A stretch of DNA of 10,035 bases from Acidiferrobacteraceae bacterium (lineage in GTDB: Bacteria; Pseudomonadota; Gammaproteobacteria; Arenicellales; UBA868). Location: positions 68,456-78,490 of the forward strand of contig PCBE01000064.1 in NCBI GenBank assembly GCA_002731295.1, given 5' to 3'. Every line of letters begins with the position of its first letter. The stretch's first letter is position 1. Positions 6,913 through 10,035 of the stretch are shown in pieces. The position numbers and the translations under genes were made by a program. The notes beneath the pieces are model-generated. The model worked only from the letters and a program-made list of their open reading frames with translations. It had not been told where the DNA came from and searched no databases.

Positions 6913-7122
6913 ATGAATGCAGAAAAAAGACCTGATACAGCGAACAGATCGATGCTACTGGTCCGCGAGGTAGTTATGACGGCATACAGCCTGACAGGGA
7001 ACCTTTCATCGGCTACTGAATTGTGCGGAGAACTGGCGGATGAAGATTTGCCGGAGGACATTCAGGCGATGGCCGTGTTGACCAAGTTACACAACATCGC
7101 GATGCGACGACCTAAACATTAG
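6913..7122 (+). CDS. Small hypothetical protein, mostly helical
   Basis: ATG at 6913 opens a 69-residue frame that fills the space between the cupin promoter and a strong hairpin at 7130-7154. The N-terminus is polar; the rest (about 16-65) looks alpha-helical, with amphipathic segments such as L-L-V-R-E-V-V and M-A-V-L-T-K-L-H-N-I-A-M, separated by an acidic linker E-L-A-D-E-D-L-P-E-D, and a basic tail R-R-P-K-H. GGAAG about 8 bases upstream may be the ribosome site. There are no cysteines for metal binding beyond one, no membrane segment and no recognised domain. Composition and the hairpin just after the stop favour a real gene. It could be a small regulator or an adaptor, but nothing in the sequence shows which. 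Confidence 0.5.
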   Translation: MNAEKRPDTANRSMLLVREVVMTAYSLTGNLSSATELCGELADEDLPEDIQAMAVLTKLHNIAMRRPKH

Positions 7123-7129
7123 GTACGCG

Positions 7130-7154
7130 GGTCAATCAATGTTTTTGATTGACC
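7130..7154. terminator. Strong hairpin, possible terminator without a U-tract
   Basis: A perfect 10-bp inverted repeat: GGTCAATCAA at 7130-7139, a 5-base loop, and TTGATTGACC at 7145-7154. It starts 8 bases after the stop of the small gene at 6913-7122 and overlaps the stop codon of the minus-strand transporter remnant. Neither side is followed by a run of T, so it is not a textbook intrinsic terminator. It may block or stabilise RNA ends. Confidence 0.4.
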
Positions 7155-7245
7155 AAATGGCGACAATGGCACCCACAGCAGCTATGTATAACGCAGGGTT
7201 GTAACTCCCGGTAATATCTTGGGTCATACCAGCAAAGCGAGAATC
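7132..7245 (-). pseudogene. 3' remnant of a major facilitator (MFS) transporter gene
   Basis: The minus strand between the small gene and the RidA gene encodes, ending at a TGA at 7132-7134, a peptide reading F-A-G-M-T-Q-D-I-T-G-S-Y-N-P-A-L-Y followed by the hydrophobic segment I-A-A-V-G-A-I-V-A-I-W and a short polar tail. That is the typical end of an MFS permease: the G-x-x-x-D-x-T-G-S-Y loop before the last transmembrane helix, then helix 12. The resemblance disappears at about 7240-7245, where the RidA gene begins on the other strand, so the rest of the transporter (some 370 residues) is gone. It is not a frame shadow, because no plus-strand gene covers 7123-7248. The call rests on pattern recognition of about 36 residues. 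Confidence 0.5.
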
Positions 7246-7248
7246 AGA

Positions 7249-7644
7249 ATGAGCGATAGATTCGTATTTCATAACTTTAAAGCAGCTCCGACGCACGTTG
7301 CGCCATTCAGTCATGCCGTTGAGTGTGATGGTTGGATTCAACTCACGGGGCAGATGCCCACGGATCCGAACGATGACAATGCAGCTTTGCCAGAAGGCGT
7401 GGCTGCACAGACTCGTCGGGTGATAAACAATCTGGTGATTGTTCTGGAAAACCTGGGTCTTGGTCTGGGTCATGTGATGTCGTGCCGCATTTACCTGACA
7501 GAGTTCGAGCGTGATTACGAAACCATGAACGAAGTCTATCGAGATTACTTTACTGAGGGTCGACTACCAGCGCGGACCTGCATTGGAGTGACGGCGCTCG
7601 CACGTGAGGCGCTGGTCGAAATCGATATGGTCGCCCGGCGGTAA
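7249..7644 (+). CDS. RidA / YjgF family protein
   Basis: A complete 131-residue member of the Rid family, whose RidA branch hydrolyses reactive enamines and imines (for example 2-aminoacrylate) to oxoacids and ammonia. The active-site arginine is kept as Arg109 in L-P-A-R-T-C-I-G-V, and Glu124 in V-E-I-D-M-V-A matches the conserved glutamate near the C-terminus. The Q-L-T-G-Q segment at 31-35 and the V-x-S-C-R-I-Y-L-T helix-strand junction are also typical. I chose the ATG at 7249 rather than the in-frame TTG at 7219, because the earlier stretch overlaps the transporter remnant and does not look like RidA. Rid proteins with the Arg are usually deaminases; other Rid subfamilies serve particular pathways. 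The gene converges with the PhzF-like gene. A partner could be the FAD oxidase at 2519, which would make imines, but they are 3.4 kb apart. Confidence 0.93.
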   Translation: MSDRFVFHNFKAAPTHVAPFSHAVECDGWIQLTGQMPTDPNDDNAALPEGVAAQTRRVINNLVIVLENLGLGLGHVMSCRIYLTEFERDYETMNEVYRDYFTEGRLPARTCIGVTALAREALVEIDMVARR

Positions 7645-7685
7645 TAATTACCGCGCCCTAAGGCCTGTTCTTGCCCATGGATGAC

Positions 7686-8600
7686 TTACGGTAGGAAGAA
7701 CTTACCCTCTATCGTTTTAGTAGCCAGTCCCCCGACACGCACTTCGACTACTTGCCCATTGCGTGTTGAAAGTTCGCTCATGACTACACTGGGGCGTCCC
7801 ATTTCATGGCCTTGCTCGCTGCGCAGTGTCAGTCTGCCGTTTTGCAGATCGCCAAGCTGGCCCGCCAGGTACAGATAGCAGCTTATCGCGCGGTTGGTGG
7901 TACCCGATGCAGCTGCCTCGGGCGTGCCAACGGCGGGGCAGAATTCCCGGCAACGGATCACAGGGCCGGTATTTTCTGCGATGGGGGTAAACAGGGCAAT
8001 CGTATCAATCGATTCGCGATGGCACAAAGCTGTGATTGCGGCAAAGTCGGGGGTCACCGTCTCCAGATCGACCACACTGCGAAGGGGAACCAGTAATGAT
8101 CTGAAATCGGTAATGGTCACTTTCATGTCGAGATCGTCCCTAAATTCTTCCTGGCTTATTCCCAACATCCCTGCAAGCTCGTCGGTGCGCAACACAGCGG
8201 GTTCGAATACCGCGGGGGCTAGCGAGAGCAGCACCTCGGGTCGACCATCTTCACGGATGCGGATTTCGACGTCTGAAGCCACTGCCGGTGTACGCAGCGT
8301 TATTGTTACGGTGGTTCCGTTATCAGGCACGAACCAGCCATGTTCGACCAACCAGGTCATAAGACCCATGGTGCCGTGACCACACATCGGATATTCGGTT
8401 AAGGTTGAGAAAAATCGGACATCAACACCATGTTCATCAATAGCGGTGATGAACCCGGTGGCTGGCGCTCCAATCTCCTGTGCGATCTGCAGCATCTGAC
8501 CGGCGGGTAGATTCTCGGCCTGGGCAATTATGCCAGCCATGCTTCCACCGAATACTGTCTCAGAAAAAGCGCGATAGAACGCAACCGGGTACTCAGCCAT
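7686..8600 (-). CDS. PhzF-fold protein with altered active site
   Basis: A complete 304-residue protein of the PhzF (diaminopimelate epimerase-like) fold. Landmarks are F-G-G-S-M-A-G at 17-23 (the F-x-G-N-P-A-x region), V-R-F-F-S-T-L-T-E at 61-69, C-G-H-G-T at 73-77, and R-x-F-x-P-A-V-G-T-P-E at 218-228. PhzF isomerises a cyclohexadiene in phenazine synthesis using an acid/base Glu in S-E-T-A-F and an Asp and Ser in E-D-P-A-T-G-S. Here the aligned residues are P46-A47-T48-G49-F50 and E228-A229-A230-A231-S232-G233-T234, so the Glu and Asp are both Ala and the Ser is Thr. Either this is a branch with other chemistry or a non-catalytic protein. The neighbours contain no phenazine genes, so the phenazine name should not be used as a function. 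The gene is codirectional with the ABM gene upstream (70 bases between). No strong ribosome site is visible. Confidence 0.88.
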   Translation of the reverse strand: MAEYPVAFYRAFSETVFGGSMAGIIAQAENLPAGQMLQIAQEIGAPATGFITAIDEHGVDVRFFSTLTEYPMCGHGTMGLMTWLVEHGWFVPDNGTTVTITLRTPAVASDVEIRIREDGRPEVLLSLAPAVFEPAVLRTDELAGMLGISQEEFRDDLDMKVTITDFRSLLVPLRSVVDLETVTPDFAAITALCHRESIDTIALFTPIAENTGPVIRCREFCPAVGTPEAAASGTTNRAISCYLYLAGQLGDLQNGRLTLRSEQGHEMGRPSVVMSELSTRNGQVVEVRVGGLATKTIEGKFFLP

Positions 8601-8670
8601 ATTATTCTTTTATCTTGTCGGCACCGTTATTTTGTGTCGTCAACAACAGCCTAGTATTCGATCAGTAAAT

Positions 8671-8976
8671 TCAGCTTGGCCCATAGTCCCGGACGACCTC
8701 TGCCACACGAATCCGATAGTTAAGAAACAGCTTGCGCGTTTTTGCTTCATTCTGCGCTTGAGAGTGATCGAGTTGTTCACGCCAGCGATTAACAGACGCC
8801 ATGTCCTGCCAAGTCGAAAGTGAGACATAGTAACCTGGTTTACTGATGCTCTCGAATCGTTCTACCGATATAAATCCGTCGATCTTTTCGACTTCTTTAC
8901 GAAGGATAGCAGCAAGTTCAAAGTACCGACCCTTAAGACTGTCGTCGGGCTCGAATTCAAATACAACAATCACCAT
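8671..8976 (-). CDS. ABM-fold (antibiotic biosynthesis monooxygenase / YgiN-like) protein
   Basis: The start is placed at 8976, giving 101 residues, because AGGAG lies 8 bases upstream; the open frame continues to 9042 but that part has no ribosome site and contains the palindrome at 9009-9022. The single ferredoxin-like ABM domain covers almost the whole protein: the first strand V-I-V-V-F-E-F, the helix Y-F-E-L-A-A-I-L-R-K-E-V, then G-F-I-S-V-E-R-F-E-S, Y-V-S-L-S-T-W, W-R-E-Q-L-D-H-S with His71, and the ending N-Y-R-I-R-V-A-E-V-V-R-D-Y. Members act as dimers and include cofactor-free quinol monooxygenases and haem-degrading enzymes; the sub-branch with an R-D-Y ending is mostly uncharacterised. 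It may share a transcript with the PhzF-like gene downstream. A likely promoter (TTGCCG, 18 bases, TACATC on the minus strand at 9053-9024) abuts the palindrome. Confidence 0.85.
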   Translation of the reverse strand: MVIVVFEFEPDDSLKGRYFELAAILRKEVEKIDGFISVERFESISKPGYYVSLSTWQDMASVNRWREQLDHSQAQNEAKTRKLFLNYRIRVAEVVRDYGPS

Positions 8977-9008
8977 GTTGTTTTCTCCTGGGCGTGCCAC
9001 TGTGGCAG

Positions 9009-9022
9009 TAATCCTAGGATTA
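9009..9022. promoter_or_regulatory. Perfect 14-bp palindrome, candidate operator
   Basis: TAATCCTAGGATTA is its own reverse complement. It lies 32 bases upstream of the ABM start codon, between divergent genes, and directly after a minus-strand promoter candidate: TTGCCG (9053-9048), an 18-base spacer and TACATC (9029-9024). A repressor bound here would cover the transcription start. TAGGAT also recurs at once (9015-9020 and 9021-9026). No matching second copy was noticed elsewhere in the window. Confidence 0.45.
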
Positions 9023-9133
9023 GGATGTAGTTTGATTTTCATTGTAACGGCAATCGAACCGCAGATTTGGGAGGGCGTCGGTCTGTTATGCTTGCGACTC
9101 TATCCCCGACAGAAAAGGCAGATTCAGTAGCGG

Positions 9134-9373
9134 GTGACTACACCGCGTAAAACCAACGTGTTCCGGCCTGTTTATCGGCTGGGCTGGCTTGTGATCTGGA
9201 GCAGTTGGCTTGCATTTGTGCTCCTGGTGGTGCCTGCTTTGGTTTCACGCCACGATTTCTTTCACCGGTTGGTACTGTATGCTCTGGCCAGTGTGGTCGC
9301 TTACTTCTTTCATCGGTTGTGGGAGTACGTCATTACCGGGCGGTCGCTGCCTCGTTGGCGGCGGCAAGGTTGA
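9134..9373 (+). CDS. Small membrane protein with two transmembrane helices
   Basis: A 79-residue protein starting at GTG 9134, just after an in-frame TAG at 9128-9130; GTG at 9158 is an alternative. Two hydrophobic helices are clear: about residues 17-37 (starting G-W-L-V-I-W) and 44-60 (L-V-L-Y-A-L-A-S-V-V-A-Y-F-F). Arg/Lys at both ends (P-R-K near the start, R-W-R-R at the end) and the charged S-R-H-D loop fit an inner-membrane hairpin with both termini in the cytoplasm. No domain is recognised. AAAGG lies about 15 bases upstream, too far for a good ribosome site. The gene ends 45 bases before the indolepyruvate oxidoreductase-like gene in the same direction, so they could share a transcript, but nothing shows that the products work together. 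Confidence 0.6.
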   Translation: MTTPRKTNVFRPVYRLGWLVIWSSWLAFVLLVVPALVSRHDFFHRLVLYALASVVAYFFHRLWEYVITGRSLPRWRRQG

Positions 9374-9418
9374 TCCGGCAGAATTTATATTATCGTCCTG
9401 TAATTTGAGGCATGAGAC

Positions 9419-10035
9419 ATGGCAGAGCGGTCCTTTAAGCAGGAAGTAGAAAAGCTGAGACTGGGTCCAGGCGAAGAATTTCGTGGAGAAGGGATTCTGG
9501 CAGTGACCAAAGCATTGTTGCAGTGTGGCGTAGGTTACGTGGGGGGATATCAAGGGGCGCCGATTTCACATTTGATGGACGTGCTGGTGGATGCGCAGGA
9601 CGTTCTCGAGGAGCTGGATGTGCGTTTCGAGGCCAATGCGTCCGAAGCGGCTGCTTGCGCCATGCTGGCAGCGTCGGTTCACTATCCGATTCGTGGTGCG
9701 GTGACCTTTAAGTCGCCGGTCGGTATCAATGTGGCCTCCGACGCCCTGGCAAACCTGTCGTCAGGTGGCGTAACCGGTGGCGCCCTCGTTGTGGTGGGTG
9801 AAGACTATGGTGAAGGCTCATCGATTATGCAGGAGCGCAGTCATGCGTATGCGACCAAGTCGCAGATCTGGCTGCTTGATCCCAGGCCGAATTTGCCCTC
9901 GATTGTGAAGGCTGTCGAAGACGGTTTCGAGTTGTCGGAAGCATCAAATACCCCGGTGATGCTTGAACTTCGCATACGGGCTTGCCATGTCTACGGGTCC
10001 TTTATGACTAAGGCCAATCGGCGCCCGACACTCAG
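9419..10035 (+). CDS. Indolepyruvate ferredoxin oxidoreductase-like protein, N-terminal part (3' end outside window)
   Basis: ATG at 9419 opens a frame that runs off the window after 205 codons. The sequence matches the N-terminal pyrimidine-type domain of the large proteobacterial IorA-like thiamine-diphosphate enzymes. It contains G-E-G-I-L-A-V-T-K-A-L-L at 24-35, G-G-Y-Q-G-A-P-I-S-H near 42-51, E-A-N-A-S-E-A-A-A-C-A-M-L-A-A-S near 71-86, Y-P-I-R-G-A-V-T-F-K-S-P-V-G, G-G-A-L-V-V-V-G-E-D-Y-G-E-G-S-S, then W-L-L-D-P-R-P and the ending L-R-I-R-A-C-H-V-Y-G-S-F. Family members turn arylpyruvates or other 2-oxoacids into acyl-CoA, CO2 and reduced ferredoxin in aromatic amino-acid breakdown; the substrate here is not known. 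The conserved S-E-A-A glutamate should contact the thiamine ring. The start is supported by GAGG about 8 bases upstream. The complete protein in this branch is often above 700 residues. Confidence 0.9.
   Translation, partial: MAERSFKQEVEKLRLGPGEEFRGEGILAVTKALLQCGVGYVGGYQGAPISHLMDVLVDAQDVLEELDVRFEANASEAAACAMLAASVHYPIRGAVTFKSPVGINVASDALANLSSGGVTGGALVVVGEDYGEGSSIMQERSHAYATKSQIWLLDPRPNLPSIVKAVEDGFELSEASNTPVMLELRIRACHVYGSFMTKANRRPTL

Noticed and set aside
6714..6935. 73-residue plus-strand frame between the cupin and the small helical gene
   Set aside because: It overlaps the start of both genes, has no ribosome site, and its composition is not protein-like.
7219..7248. TTG-initiated N-terminal extension of the RidA protein
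   Set aside because: The extra residues are not typical of RidA, the ATG at 7249 gives the standard length, and the stretch overlaps the transporter remnant.
7686..8600. Part of a phenazine biosynthesis cluster
   Set aside because: No other phz genes are present, and the catalytic residues of PhzF are not conserved.
8977..9042. Longer ABM protein starting at 9042
   Set aside because: The AGGAG site fits the ATG at 8976, ABM proteins begin at the first strand, and the extension covers the palindrome and promoter candidate.
1..10035. Defence island, prophage, integrative element or CRISPR array
   Set aside because: No nuclease, helicase, integrase, transposase, phage structural gene, attachment-site repeat or regularly spaced repeat was seen.

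Overview
The window looks like chromosomal DNA of a Gram-negative bacterium, most likely a proteobacterium and possibly an uncultured marine or soil gammaproteobacterium. The reasons are moderate GC content, ATG/GTG/TTG starts with AGGAG-type ribosome sites, a lipobox-bearing small lipoprotein, and protein families typical of metabolically versatile Proteobacteria. The phylum assignment is inference. No rRNA, tRNA, CRISPR array, insertion sequence or phage gene was recognised, and no stretch longer than about 200 bases lacks a gene.

Layout. (1) 1-1539, plus strand: the 3' part of a URC4/DUF1688 uracil-catabolism gene, followed 33 bases later by a uracil phosphoribosyltransferase. This pair is the signature of the URC pyrimidine-degradation route. 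(2) 1567-2322, minus strand: a short-chain dehydrogenase broken by two frameshifts. (3) 2519-3853, plus: an FAD-dependent amine/amino-acid oxidase of the DAO (PuuB-like) type. (4) 3926-4297, minus: a GFA/CENP-V zinc protein. (5) 4444-4781, plus: two very small genes, a putative TTG-start lipoprotein and a 46-residue highly basic protein. (6) 4864-6282, plus: an amidase-signature hydrolase. (7) 6331-6729, minus: a single-domain cupin. (8) 6913-7122, plus: a small unrecognised protein, then a hairpin and what looks like the 3' stump of an MFS transporter on the minus strand. (9) 7249-7644, plus: a RidA-family protein. (10) 7686-8600, minus: a PhzF-fold protein whose catalytic residues are substituted. 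(11) 8671-8976, minus: an ABM-fold monooxygenase-like protein behind a perfect 14-bp palindrome. (12) 9134 to the end, plus: a two-helix membrane protein, then the N-terminal part of a large indolepyruvate ferredoxin oxidoreductase-like enzyme cut by the window edge.

How the genes fit together. Apart from URC4-upp, and perhaps the last two genes, strands alternate, so most genes are probably transcribed singly. The theme is catabolism of small nitrogenous compounds: uracil salvage/degradation, oxidative deamination (FAD oxidase), imine/enamine clean-up (RidA), amide hydrolysis, and 2-oxoacid oxidation. That joint role is inference from family membership; no single pathway is proven. The frameshifted dehydrogenase and the transporter stump suggest gene loss and rearrangement, although assembly or sequencing error could explain the frameshifts. 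I did not find a convincing new defence or mobile system. The most unusual points are the URC4-upp pair, the PhzF homologue lacking its usual acid/base residues, the two tiny genes at 4444-4781, and the palindromic site at 9009-9022.
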